From positions 9,336,501 to 9,400,500 of the forward strand of contig NW_026623100.1 in NCBI RefSeq assembly GCF_023065955.2: 64,000 nt of DNA. The letters run 5' to 3'. The stretch comes from Ursus arctos (lineage: Eukaryota > Chordata > Mammalia > Carnivora > Ursidae). Position 1 is the stretch's first letter. Every line of letters begins with the position of its first letter. The notes beneath the pieces are model-generated. The model did no database searches. It saw nothing but the letters and a program-made list of their open reading frames with translations, and was not told where the DNA came from. The translations under genes and the position numbers were made by a program. Positions 1-11,255 of this stretch are shown in pieces.

Positions 1-2322
1 GGTGTTAAGTTTGGACTTTCCTAACATACTAGCTAGTAAGTGAACATTCTGGGTTTTTGAGTGGGAGAAGTGTCAATGAAATATGGCAGGGGAAGAGATT
101 TCAGCCGACAGGGTACACAGAACAGAATGGGGGGAAATAATATGGGCCTGGGAGGCTGCAGTGGGAAGTAAGCCGGGTCTGGGGTGATGAAGCAGAGTGT
201 GCTCGGAGGCTGCACTGGGAGTGAAGCTTATATGAGATTTTGCCCAGGTTTTGGGAGGGCAGATTGAGACAAGGAGGGACCACTCCATCCACTTCCACCC
301 TGGCCTCCACGGCATCCTCACATCAGCCAGAGCTATCCCAGTACCTTGCCATTCATAGCAGAGCCATGAAGAGTTTCCAAAGAGGAGTAAGCAGAGAATT
401 AATAAACCCATAGGCTAATATGTCATTACGTAATATCCTTTAAAGACTTCTTAAATTTGTACTGGTGGCATGATGTCTCTTGGTCCTTTAAGCAAAACTT
501 GACAGAAAGGAAATCTCCCTCTCCATTTTGGATTGGGGAGTCTGCCAAGGCAGGCAATGCCAGGATTCTTTTTCATCATATTTTTAATGATAAATTAATT
601 GTGAGCTCTAAAATTATTGTCCTCAGAGTCATGCCAGGACTCAGCATGGATAGTGCTGGCTTCTCAGGGCTGAGTGGCCTTCTATCTCTGTCTCTGTCTG
701 TCTTTTTCTCTCTAGAGCAAATTAATGAACATCACTGAGCATCTTGGAACTGCATCATCCAATTTCTGGGATAGGACACAGAATCAATGGGCACATCTTC
801 ATTTCTCCCTACAATATGCATTCTTGTGTAATAATCTCCTTCCCATTTCCTACAGTCCCTACCAGCCAAATGATGACAAACATAATACAAACACCACTTG
901 CAGAAGAGATGGTCTTTTATTAGTTCTTAGAAAGGCCTTAATTTTCTTCCAGGCTCATCTTTATAACTGGGAACCAGCTGATGGCTGGGAGTGAAGCAAA
1001 TAGATCAGAACAGTAAACACCGAGTTTGAGAAATACGGTTATGCTTCTAATGGTAAAATAATTATAAGCAGGGACCTTGAAGCAGGCTTTAGTTTACCCC
1101 CAGGAAGAATTATACTATTATGGTTTTATGCTAGATTAAGATTGGAGTTTTAAATGATTTGTGTCTCTCTCGAAGTGGTACCACTTTATCTTTAGGAAGA
1201 GGGAGAAAATAATACTTAGTTTCATATTTATAACTTTTTTTCCCCCTGAGTTGTTTGGATTTTAGAAGCGATTTCTTGTGCAGAAGAGACATGGAAATGT
1301 CAGGAAATGATGCAGAGCTCCATTTTAGTGATCACCACTTGGGATGATTTAGTCAGCTATAATGACCAGAGTTTCTGGTTCTGGTACATAGGTTCTTTTT
1401 ATGCAAATAGAATTTTATACAAATGATCCCAAATCCCAGGTTATTCATTTCCCAATTGTATATTGTTCCTTTTAAGCAATTGAGTTCAAAAGCATCCTAG
1501 TTATAGACTGTACATACAATTTGTGCCACCTGCATACCCTCTTTCTGCCTGAGTGACTTTGTTGATGCCACTTGAAATTAGCAGCCATTAGGGTTTATTT
1601 CTGCCAATCTACATGCCTCAGCCCAGATATTGCAGATCATTAGTGGGTGCAAATTGAGGCTTAGGAAATGAGCACCCTCCAGCACTTGTCACTTCACTTT
1701 GAGTGTTGCCTGGTCTGATAAAATGGAACAAGCCAGCAAGTGGGGCTTTTCTTCCAGCCGAGACATTGAACATGAGACAGTGCACCGGACTAAGGCAGTA
1801 AGATCTCACTAGAAAGACTGGCATAAATGTGCTTCTCCCCAGTCACTCAAGGAAAAGATTCTAGCAGATGGCAGGAGGCCAAGTGACAAAGAAAGCTAAG
1901 GGCACAATGGGAAATGCCCTCTGGAGCCACACTGTGAAGAGGTGAGAAAGACATCGACAATGGACCAATTACTAAAAAGAAATCAAAGGTGCTGGCTGTG
2001 TATCTGCTACTGAATTTTTGAGTGACTTGCAGAATAGAAAGGCTAGTCCAGTGTGCACTGTCTGACAGATACAGGTGGTGCATGTGGGTACCTTCTGGGC
2101 CTTGACTGATCTGTCTTCTGCCAGGCCTGTACCGAGAGAGCCACAAGGGAAGTTCCTGCAAGGTCAGAGAGGTTGGACCTTCTGGACAGTGTCTGCCATT
2201 CCTAAAGACCTTTGTCTTCCATGGGAAAACTCTCTATCCACCCGGCTATGCCTGCAGCAGGTTAGAGAGCTTGGGGATCTGCTTGCCTACACTCTCCACT
2301 CAACATTAAAACAAAAGCATCC
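1..2322. other. Unique intergenic/intronic sequence, no gene recognised
   Basis: No repeat family or coding exon is recognisable. Open frames here are short (under about 115 codons), overlap on both strands and carry no known domain. A pyrimidine-rich tract ending in TAG at 681-715 resembles a splice acceptor, but no supporting exon follows. Confidence 0.6.
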
Positions 2323-2532
2323 TTGGGGTGTCTGGGTGGCTCAGTCATTAAGTGTCTGCCTTCGACTCAGGGCGTGATCCCAGGGTCCTGGGATCAAGCC
2401 CCACATCGGGCTCCATGCTCCGCTGGGAGCCTGCTTCTTCCTCTCCCACTCCCCCTGCTTGTGTTCCCTCTCTCGCTGGCTGTCTCTCTCTTTATCAAAT
2501 AAATAAATAAAATCTTTAAAAAAAAAAAAAAA
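2323..2532 (+). mobile_element. Can-SINE (SINEC), full length, sense
   Basis: The element starts at a GGGGTGTCTGGGTGGCTCAG head derived from tRNA-Lys, runs through the internal GGGATCAAGCCCCACATCGG box and a CT-rich body (CTCTCGCTGGCTG), and ends in AAATAAATAAAATCTTT plus poly(A). The flanks AAAAGCATCC and AAAAACCATCC form an imperfect target-site duplication. The body is of the arctoid type. SINEs of this kind are copied by L1 machinery in trans. Confidence 0.95.
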
Positions 2533-2714
2533 CCATCCCAGGATGGGAGCCACTGCTTAATGAAAATTAAATGAGGGCCATTTTACTATATGATAGTTAT
2601 TAATTAATGCCAGAGATGAAATGTAGAAATTATTCTGGTGATGTTTTTGTTGCCAAAACAAACTGGTAGAAGTCCACAGAGGTAAATTTATTCATTTTAA
2701 ATAGGAATCCTTTT

Positions 2715-2792
2715 AGGATAACCAGCCATCCTGGTTTTCCTGGGATGTTCCCAGTGTTAACTCCTGGTCAAACCGGGGTGGTTGGTCACCCT
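2715..2792. mobile_element. Short inverted-repeat DNA-transposon remnant (MITE-like)
   Basis: The first 23 bases (from AGGATAACCAGCCATCC) and the reverse complement of the last 23 (AGGGTGACCAACCACCC) match at about 18 of 23 positions, so the 78-bp unit is an imperfect palindrome. This resembles old non-autonomous DNA transposons found across mammals. I cannot name the family with confidence. Confidence 0.55.
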
Positions 2793-2974
2793 ACTTTTAT
2801 TTAATACCAGTGTAGATGGTTTAGGATAGTGTAATAGAAAGAGTTAAGTTTATTCAGACCTGGGTAACAAAAATCTAACAATTCGCTCCTACCCATATTC
2901 CTTTAGCTTTATCGACAGAAATAAATGCATTGAGAAAACTCTCGTGAGTCAACTTAGCGCATAAACCCCAGTGA

Positions 2975-3222
2975 CTCTGGAGTCAGGTTACAGGCACTTG
3001 AGTTTTGGCTCCAACACTTACTGGCTATGTGAACACTGGCTAGTTACCATTCAATCCCTTTGTGCGTCAGTTTCTTTATCTGCAAAGTGGGGTTGCTAGA
3101 GCATATTTCAGAGGGTTGTTATCTGAATTAAATGAGCTAATATATGGAGGAGGCTTAGAACAGCACCTGGTACACAGCCAGTGGTTAGTATATCTTGGTT
3201 ATGATCATTATTATTATTATTC
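2975..3222 (+). mobile_element. MIR (tRNA-derived ancient SINE), sense
   Basis: Recognised by the ordered MIR landmarks: GGAGTCAGG, a decayed CCAACACTTACTGGCTATGTGA core, TCAGTTTCTTTATCTGCAAAGTGGGG, an AGGGTTGTTAT segment, TTAAATGAGCTAATATATG, and a terminal (ATT)n stretch. It is diverged, as expected of an element older than the carnivore radiation. Confidence 0.85.
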
Positions 3223-3558
3223 TTATGTCTCTTTTCATAAGCCCTGAATTACCACCAAGTGTAGCAATCATTAAAATAAACAATTCCTAAGTACTCATTA
3301 AGCCTTCATGTCATTACTTAACTGTTGTAGTCCCTATGTCATTCAACATTGCCTTCTTTGAGACTTAAGATGTGATTTTTTTTTTCCTTCTTGACTCTCC
3401 GCTGGCCTGGAACCTTTCCATATCCTTTGGCCACATCTGCTTCATCCTGCTCAGAGAAAAGCATCAATTAGCTTCCTAAGAACCCCTCTGCCAAAGCTTA
3501 CTCCTTAACCTGCAGTTCAGACATCTTTATCCCTTTAGGGCTCTAGCTGGCTCTTTTG
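3223..3558. other. Unique sequence
   Basis: Nothing recognisable apart from a T9 run. A weak L2-like flavour between about 3420 and 3540 is not strong enough to call. Confidence 0.45.
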
Positions 3559-3665
3559 CACACACACACACACACACACACACCATACATGCGCACACAC
3601 ATCACATGTACATACACACACCACATGCCCATATACACACATGCATACCAACATATACACACAAT
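3559..3665 (+). repeat. CA-rich microsatellite with degenerate flank
   Basis: About 12 uninterrupted CA units are followed by roughly 80 bp of decayed CA/CATA sequence (ACACATCACATGTACATACACAC and similar). This is a simple repeat that has partly decayed at its 3' side. Confidence 0.9.
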
Positions 3666-3942
3666 ATTTTATAATACTTTCCTAGTGAGCTGTGGACTCC
3701 AGCTCATTCTCAGAGAACATAACAGAATGTTGTTACCCTTTCCATATGTAATTAAAGGCAGGTCTTTTTCTAATAAATCTTTAGGAAGGAAAAAAAAGAC
3801 ACAAAAGGAAATTATATCTGGTTTTCTTCACTGTCACTTTACAAATATCAATTATGTAAAAGACTATTGCAAATATTAATACTTTTGTGTACATGCTGGT
3901 CATTTACTTTAGTCAACAAATAATCACAATTTCATTGTTTGT

Positions 3943-4025
3943 CTGTAGCACTTTATAGTTTACAAAATGCTTCCTGACATGTCATTTCATTTAATGAGGA
4001 ACTTCTATATGCAAGGTACTTCATG
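3943..4025 (-). mobile_element. Possible MIR-family fragment, antisense
   Basis: The string AGCACTTTATAGTTTACAAAATG followed by TCATTTCATTTAATGAGGA fits the reverse of a MIR 3' region. Only a short segment matches, so the call is tentative. The rest of 3666-4680 is unique sequence. Confidence 0.4.
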
Positions 4026-5090
4026 TAATGCTGTAAAATTATCTGGCCTTGGAGTTAGTGTGTGTGCTCTGGGGCAGCTCAGATGTGAAATATTGTGGCT
4101 AGGTAGAGGCCAAGTAATATCGATTGGAAGTAGAAGGGAATGGAGACTGAAGTAGCTCGAAAAGTACAGTTGGCAGTCAGGCATCATGTAGGCCTGGGTA
4201 CACTGGTTCTGATTTTAGAAATGATCAGCTCTAAGTGACCAATTAGGCAGCTGAGGGAAAGCAGAGGAAGACTGAGTCCTGGCTCCTATTGATCTGCCCA
4301 TGGTATCTAGAGAAGGAGATTTGAGGACCTTAAGCCACGGAAAGTCTAATAGCCAGGTGGGCTAGATCTCAGAGCAAGACACCAATTATAGAGGGAAATC
4401 AAGGAAGGAGGGGATCACAAAAAGAAGTTCTAGGCCAGACGGGAGGTAGGGGATATGCAGGTTGGGTGGATACTTCTGGTTCTCCAAATCCTTATCTGAT
4501 TGGAAAGAAAGGAGGGGGACAGAAAGGGTTGCAATGGCATTTGTGGCTGAAGCCCTCATCTACTTTATCTCAGGCCCAAGCAACCCCAGATAGGGGCTGG
4601 AAACTATTAATCTATATATTAGTCAGGGTATTGGCAGGACACAGATAGCACACGCAAACGTGATAGTAGGCAGTTTAATAAAAACGCTACTTGTAGTGAA
4701 AAACTGAGAGCTTTCCCTCTAAGTTCAGGAACAAGGACATCCACGCTTGCCACTTTTGTTCAACATAGTACTGGGAGTCCTAGCCATGGCAATCAGACAA
4801 GAAAGAGAAATGAGGCATCCATATAGGTAAAGAAGTTGAACTGTTACTATTTGCAGACAACATGATGTTATACATAGAAAATTCTGAAGATTCTACTGAA
4901 AACCACTAGAAGTAATAAGTGAATTCAGTAAAGTGGCAGGATACTAGATTAATATCCAGAAATCAGTAGCATTTCCATACACTAACAACAAAGTTGCAGA
5001 GGGAGAAATTTTAAAAAATCACCATTTATAAATACACCAAAAAGAATAAAATAACCTAGGAATAAACTCAACCAAGAAAGTGAAAGACCT

Positions 5091-5285
5091 GGGGTGCCTG
5101 GGTGGCTCAGCCGTTAAGTGTCTGCCTTTGGCTCAGGTCATGATCCCAGGGTCCTGGGATCGAGCCCCACATCGGGCTTCCTGCTTGGCAGGAAGCCTGC
5201 TTCTCCCTCTCACACTCCCCTTGCTTGTGTTCCCTCTCTCGCTGTCTCTGTCTCTCAAATAAATAAATAAAATCTTTAAAAAAAA
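5091..5285 (+). mobile_element. Can-SINE nested in L1, sense
   Basis: GGGGTGCCTGGGTGGCTCAG head, GGGATCGAGCCCCACATCGG box, CT-rich body and AAATAAATAAAATCTTT tail. It is flanked by GTGAAAGACCT (5080-5090) and GTGAAAGATCT (5287-5297), a duplicated piece of the host L1, which shows that the SINE landed after the L1. Confidence 0.97.
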
Positions 5286-5286
5286 T

Positions 5287-5583
5287 GTGAAAGATCTGTC
5301 CTCTGAAAACTATAAAACAGTGATGCAAGAGATTGAAGATGACACAAGCAAATGGAAAGATATTCCATGCTCATTGTCAAAATGTCCATATGTCCATATT
5401 ACCCAAAACAATCTACAGATCCAATGCAGTCCTTATGAAAATACCAACAACATTTTTCACAAAACTAGAACAACGATACTAAAATTTGTATGGAACCACA
5501 GAAGACCCCATATAGCCAAAACAATCCTGAGAAAGAGGAACAGAACTGGAGGCATCACAATTCAAGATTTCAAGATATACTGA
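5287..5583 (+). pseudogene. L1 ORF2 remnant (between RT and C-terminal region)
   Basis: This 98-codon open stretch reads [18 protein letters not shown] near its start and [20 protein letters not shown] later, which are familiar L1 ORF2 strings lying downstream of the reverse-transcriptase core. It is only a surviving fragment: the SINE interrupts it upstream and stop codons follow. It has no independent function. Confidence 0.85.
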
Positions 5584-6129
5584 AGCTGTAGCAATTAAAG
5601 TAGTATGGTACTGGGCACAAAAATAGATGCATAGATCAATGGAACAGAATACAGACTCCAGAAATAAACCCACATTTATATGGTCAATTAATCTATGACA
5701 AAGAAGGGAAGAATATCAAGTGGGAAAGACAGTCTTTTCAATAAATGGTGTTGGGAAAACTGGACAGCTACATGTAAAAGAATGAAACTGGACCACTTTC
5801 TAACACCATACACAAAAATAAACTCAAAATGGATTAAAGGCCTAAACATGAGACCTGAACCGTAAAAATCTTAGAAAAGAATACAGGCAGTAATTTCGCT
5901 GACATCAGCCTTAACAACATTTTTCTAGATACGTCTTTTAAGGCAAAGGAAACAAAAGCAAAAATAAACTATTAGGGATGCATCAAAATAAATAGATTTT
6001 GTACAGCACAGTAAAGGAAACCAGCAAGAAAATAAAAAGACAACCTACTGGATAGGAGAAGATATTTACAAATGATATATCTAATAAAGTGTTAATATCC
6101 AAATATAGAAAGAACTTCTACAACTCAAC

Positions 6130-6178
6130 ACTAAAAAAAACAAAAACAAAAACAAAAAAACAAAACAAAAAAACCCAA
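6130..6178 (+). repeat. A-rich (CAAAA)n tract inside L1
   Basis: Runs of A separated by single C (AAAACAAAAACAAAAAC...) lie in the ORF2 region of the host L1, apparently a local expansion of an A-rich stretch. Confidence 0.85.
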
Positions 6179-6352
6179 ACAATCTGATTTAAAAATGTGC
6201 AGATGACCTGAATAGACATTTTTCCAGAGAAGACATACATATATGGTCAATAAACACATGAAAAGATGGTTAACATCACTAATCATCAGGGAAATGCAAA
6301 TCAAAACCACAGCGAGGTATCATCTTACACCTGTTAGGATGGCTAGAATCAA

Positions 6353-6544
6353 GGGCGCCTGGGTGGTTCAGTTGGTTGAGTGACTTTAGCTCAGATCATG
6401 ATTTGGGGTCCTGGGATCAAGCCCTGAGTCAGTCTCCATTCTTGGTGGAGAGTCTGCTTGTCCCTCTCCCTTTCCCTCTACCCCTCCCCCTGCTCATGCT
6501 CTCTCTCTCTCTCTCTCAAATAAATAAATAAAATCTTTTTAAAA
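6353..6544 (+). mobile_element. Can-SINE nested in L1, sense (older subtype)
   Basis: Head GGGCGCCTGGGTGGTTCAG, a diverged middle (CTTGGTGGAGAGTCTGCTTG), (CT)n and an AAATAAATAAAATC tail. Flanks ATGGCTAGAATCAAG (6339-6353) and ATGGCTAAAGTCAAG (6545-6559) are a TSD of host L1 sequence. The body differs from the CGCTGGGAGCC type seen at 2.3 and 12.3 kb, so more than one SINE subfamily was active. Confidence 0.95.
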
Positions 6545-6791
6545 ATGGCTAAAGTCAAGAAGAGAAGAAACAAGTGTTGGTGAGGATGTAAAGCAAAAGG
6601 AGCCCTTGTGAACTGTTGGTGGGAATGTAAATTTGTACAGGCACTATGGAAAACAGTATGGAGGTTCCTCAAAAAATTAAAAATAGAAATACCGTATGAT
6701 CCAATAATTCCACTATTGGGTATTTACCCAGGAAAAACAAAAATACTAGCTCAAAAAAATATATGCACTCCTGTGTTTATCGCAGCATCAT

Positions 6792-6837
6792 TTTTTTAAA
6801 GATTTTATTTATTTATTTGTGAGAGAGAGAGAGAGAA
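6792..6837 (-). mobile_element. 46-bp SINE stub, antisense, with TSD
   Basis: Only the extreme 3' end of a Can-SINE is present: on the minus strand, a short CT run followed by AAATAAATAAAATCTTTAAAAAA. It is flanked by GCAGCATCATTT and GCAGCATTATTT, duplicated host L1 sequence. The TSD shows that this is a genuine, extremely 5'-truncated insertion and not a decayed copy. Confidence 0.85.
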
Positions 6838-6916
6838 TTGCAGCATTATTTACAATAGCCAAGACATGGAAGCAACCTAAGTGTCCAGCAATAGATGAAT
6901 GGATAAGAAAAATGTG

Positions 6917-6917
<1 letters not shown>

Positions 6918-6962
<45 letters not shown>

Positions 6963-6969
6963 ACACACA
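6918..6969 (+). repeat. (CA)n microsatellite within L1 3' region
   Basis: About 25 CA units with one CATA interruption, sitting between AAAAATGTGGTA and GGAATATTAAACAGCC of the L1. The same site carries a CA tract in the L1 copy at 25.3 kb. Confidence 0.95.
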
Positions 6970-7463
6970 GGAATATTAAACAGCCATAAAAAGGAAGAGA
7001 TCATGCCATCTGGGACAACATGGATGGGCCTAGAGGGTATTATGCTAAGTGAAATAAGTCAGACTGAGGAAAACAAATACTATATGATTTCACTCATAAA
7101 TGGAATCTGAAAAAATGAATAAACAAAAAGCAGAATCAGAACTATAAATACAGAGAACAAACTGATGGTTGCCAGAGGCATGGAAGGGGGGGGTGTTAGG
7201 CGATTGGGCAGGATGGGTGAAGGGGAGTGCAGACCTCCAGTTATAGAATGAGTATGTCATGGGAATGAAGAGCAGAACACGGGGAGTGCAATCAGTGTTA
7301 TTGTGATAGCAGTGTAATGGGACAGATGGTGGCTACACTTGTGGTGAACATAACATAATGTATGAACTTGCCAAATCACTGAGTTGTGCACCTGAAGCTA
7401 ATGTAACGTTGTGTGTCAACTATTCTAAAAAAAAAAAAAAAGTTTTAAAAAAGCTACTTATAG

Positions 7464-9689
7464 GTATGGGCAGAGTTTAGAGAAATCAACAAAGAAGAGA
7501 GCAGTCCTCAGCACTAGAAACAGCCATTCCCATCCCTAAGTCTGAGTAGATACCCAGAGAGAGTAGTGGTATATGGAGACAACCGCCTGATAAAAACTGT
7601 GGCCTTCCGTGGAAGGATGCAACCAACCCAAGACAATCCAGTATGGCAGAAAATTACCTCCACCTCACTTTCCTCCCATCCTCTGATTGTTTGCTGGTGC
7701 CTCCCACTGGCCAAATCAAGCAAAAGGCAGAAGGCAAGTATGTCTGTCTGTATGCTCTGTACAGGAACAGAGTAGAGAGAAGAAGAGTGGAGAGTGGATC
7801 TGAAGGGACAATGGGAAATATCCAGAAAACTTCACTTCCTTTGCCTCTTGGTTTCCTCACTGTCTTTTATTTTATGGGAAATAATTGGTATCTGCAACAC
7901 AGACTAATTTTGATGGGAATTGGGAGACCTGACATAGCTCATAACAGGACCGTGATGTGACTATTCTGTATATGCAAACTGATTCTGATTATCTTGTTGA
8001 CGTGAATGAGAAAAGGATTTGCTGGGACTATAGCTACATACCAGATACCAGGGACCACGTTGATTTGCTTTAGTAATTATACCACTACCGGAACCACAGC
8101 TGTGATCATCTCAGTTATTCTCTAGGAGCTGTCAGGCTGTTTCAACAGGTGATTTAAATAGAGCTATGGCTGGATGTGTTAGATCTTTGATAGCAGCATT
8201 AATCTCTGCAGTTCTCAGAGACATGGCATTCCTTTAGTTTATTTTCTTAATGATGGGGTTGGGGGCAGTTTTAGGAACTTGGCTCTTCCTATTGTAATAG
8301 TCTTCACTTCACAGGTCAGGGAACCAATGTCAAGATTTGGCTAGTTACTGAGTATATCTAGTCTTGCTCTACTTCTCATGGTGGGGAAATTAACCACAAA
8401 ATGGGTGGACCAACTGTAAGACAGATTAAAGACTTCGTCTATCACTTACCTCGCAATGTCCCCACTGTGGCTTTTTGGTTCTCCAGGGATTAGCACCACT
8501 TCAGAACCAGTATCCGGAAACTCCTAGAAGGTCTGGTTATCTTGGGACATGGTCCTGGAAAATGGCCCCAGGGCTCTCTGGGAAAGGCTTGGAAGAATAT
8601 TCACAGTATGCTGTACTTCTGTGTACATATCACTAGATCCTTCTTCAAAGGGACACAGTCACCCCACTGAATTGAGAAGTTCTTGAATTATGAACTGACC
8701 TATGTCTGAGACCTGTGTAAGCGACCTTGAATTCCCACTATGGCAACTCAGGTTAGGTTTCTTCTCATCAGACCTAGAATTTTTTCACCTATATATTTCA
8801 AGCAGCATCCTAGAAAATTGTCCATCTATTTCATCTCCAGGGACCCAAGGGACAACCCCTTGCCTAAGCAGGTGAAAACATTCTGATAACAGTTCTGTCT
8901 CTGTTACTTATTGTAATCATTGCACCTGCCTTGCTGTGAAAGTTAAACAACACTACCTGGCCTCTAAATCTTCAAGTTCTCATTGAGATCAGAAAACCCA
9001 AAAAATTGCCACATCTTCCAATATCTCCAACCTTTAAAAGTTCCAAGAGGAGTCACCTTTGGTCTGTCCTATTGGTCATCATCTCAAGGTTTCACCAAGC
9101 CACCTAAAAGAATGAAATTACTTGGCTCTGTTGAAGCCTGGAAATAAAAATATCCTTGAGAAGCATTAATGAAATCTCTATTGCTGGAATGTGGATTAAA
9201 AATGCTTGCGGGGTGAGCTGCTAAATCTTTACACATGTTTAGGATAAAGCACAAATGGGAAAACCATGTTCAACTCGGCCCTTGTATTTTGGCTGTGTTC
9301 TTAATTGTCTTCTGCTGAAACATAAGTGTTATGAGAAGGACAAATGACCACAGGCCAGATGGTGAAACCATTGTCCTGCTGTCCTCGGGGTGACTTTTCC
9401 TCAAGGTGCTATGCTCTCTGCTTCTCTCTGACTCTTTCTCACTTTCTTTCCCCAGCTCTCTCTCTCTCCCTGTCCTCTCTCTCTTCCCTCTCACTCATGA
9501 CAAGGAAAATCAATATTTTGAGTATTCTTATTAAATAACTTTACAGTGAGTATAAGTCACAACACAATCTTCTAGGCGTGGGCTAAGGTGTTTTTACTAA
9601 TTAGGACTACTGAAAAGAAGCTTGTATAAAACAGCAGTGAGAAGAAAATAAATTGTTGGGGGAAGAAACTGGACTTTCAAGATTTTTAA
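7464..9689. other. Unassigned sequence, possibly a decayed repeat
   Basis: No family is assigned. Sequence on both sides of the L1 (AGTCAGGGTATTGGCAGGAC before 4680 and GTATGGGCAGAGTTTAGAG after 7464) probably belonged to one older interspersed repeat split by the L1. From about 8 to 9.4 kb there is no repeat or exon I recognise. The open frames here (up to 105 codons) overlap on both strands and show no domain. Confidence 0.4.
9415..9490 (+). repeat. CT-rich low-complexity tract
   Basis: Mostly pyrimidine sequence with several CTCTCTCT runs (for example CAGCTCTCTCTCTCTCC). It generates a spurious arginine/glutamate-rich reading frame on the other strand. Confidence 0.8.
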
Positions 9690-10019
9690 GTAAAATTATT
9701 TTTGAAGTGTAATATACAGAAAATTATACAAATCATAAGCATGTAATTCAATGAATTTTCACAGAATGAATCATGTGTAACCACCATCCAGATCAAGAAA
9801 TAATATCACTGTCTCCTTAGAAACCTTATTTGTGCCCCATTTTATCACTGTCCTTAACCCCCAAAAACCCCACTATCAAGACTTCTTAGTTTTTTAATTT
9901 TCCCTAGAACAGCAAGTGTGCACTCTTGTGTGAATGGGTTTCCTCGTGCAAAATTACATTGGTGAAATTCGTTCGTGTTTATTTCATGTGGCCGTAATAC
10001 ACTTGTTTTCTGTCTAGAG

Positions 10020-10201
10020 CAGGGGTTGGCAGGCTGCAGCCCACTTCAGCTGTTCTGGAACAGCCCATCAGCTACAACTGCATTTTACATTTCTCCAGAG
10101 TTGCAAACAAATGACATGAATATGCAACAAAGACAATATGTGACTTGTAAAGCCTAAAATACTGACTCTCCAACCCTTGACAGAAAGTTTGCTGACTCCT
10201 G
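10020..10201 (+). mobile_element. hAT (Charlie-group) non-autonomous DNA transposon
   Basis: The 182-bp element begins CAGGGGTTGGCAGGCTGCAG and ends CAGAAAGTTTGCTGACTCCTG, imperfect terminal inverted repeats of the CAGGGGTCAGCAAACTTT type. The 8-bp flanks are GTCTAGAG and CTATAGAG; the first fits the known hAT target preference nTCTAGAn exactly. It sits inside the old antisense L1 and therefore postdates it. A MER58/MER5-like name is likely but not verified. Confidence 0.85.
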
Positions 10202-11255
10202 CTATAGAGCGTTCTGTTGTGGGAATATACTACAACTTATTATTGCTTAATTCCACTGCCAAGGGATATTTGCCTTGTTTTCAATTTTTAACTGTCATGA
10301 AGCGTGCTGCCATGAATATTCATACACGTGCCTTTTGGTGTACTTGTATACATGTCTGCTGGGGATAAAGCCAGAGGTGAATTTATTGGAGCATAAGGTA
10401 TGAAGATATTCGGTGTTAGTAAATACTGCCAAACAGTCGTACAAATCAACACACTCAGCAGCCATGATTGAGAATTCCAGTTGCTACACCTCCTTGCCAA
10501 TACTTGGTATTGCCTGTCTTTTTAATTTTAATCATCTCGGTGTATGTATAGTAGTATCCCCTTGTGGTTTGGTTTTGTATTCACCTGACACTTCATGATG
10601 TAAGCACTTTTTCACGTGTTTCCTGAACATTCACTTATTCTTTTGGCGATATAGCTCACATGTTTTGTCCACTGTCTGTCTGTATTTTCCTTATGGACTG
10701 GTTGGACTATCAAATTCTTTGTGAATGTTGAGTTGCAAATACCTTGCTCTATTCAGTGATTTGGATTTCAACTCCTAAGGGTATCCCTTGACAAAGTCTT
10801 GCTTTGAACATGGTCTAATTTTCCAGTTTTCCATTGTGGTCAGCGCTTTTTGTATCCTATTTAAGAAATCTTTGCCTACCCTTGTGTCACCAAAATATTG
10901 TCCAGTGTTCTCGTCTACACATGCTATTGTTACCTGTTACATTTAGATCTAAAGTTCATCTAAGTTTGTTTTCATGATGTGAGGTAGATGTCAAGATTAA
11001 TTGTTGTCCCTTGTATCCAGTTGGTCTGGCACTGCTTTTGGAAAAAATGATCATTTCTCCTTTCTACTAAAGGGTCACCTTCATCATAAATCAAATAGAG
11101 TGTATGTGCAGGTCTGGTTCTGGGCTCACTAATGTGTTCCATATGAATTCATCTATGGATCAGTAAGAACTTAAGCTTTCTTCTTCATGATTGTCTTGAC
11201 TCTTCTTGGACTTTCCACTCCCATATAAATTCATTGAAGAGAAAAAATGAAATTT

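Larger units (their letters stand above)
4697..7440 (+). mobile_element. L1 LINE, 5'-truncated, sense, with TSD
   Basis: Sequence from TGAAAAACTGAGAGCTTTCC onward matches the ORF2 reverse-transcriptase region, continues through the ORF2 C-terminal region and the 3' UTR (CAACATGGATGGGCC, TAAGTGAAATAAGTCAGAC), and ends in poly(A). The flanks AAAACGCTACTTGTAG (4681-4696) and AAAAAGCTACTTATAG (7448-7463) are a clear TSD, so the 5' truncation is the original insertion end. Two complete SINEs, one SINE stub and a CA tract are nested inside. ORF2 is broken by many stops and by the insertions. Confidence 0.95.

Noticed and set aside
681..715. Splice-acceptor-like pyrimidine tract ending in TAG.
   Set aside because: No coding frame with a recognisable domain or matching donor follows; such tracts are common by chance.
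2323..2400. tRNA-like sequence in SINE heads as a possible tRNA gene.
   Set aside because: The head is the tRNA-Lys-derived part of Can-SINE and is too diverged and incomplete to be a functional tRNA.
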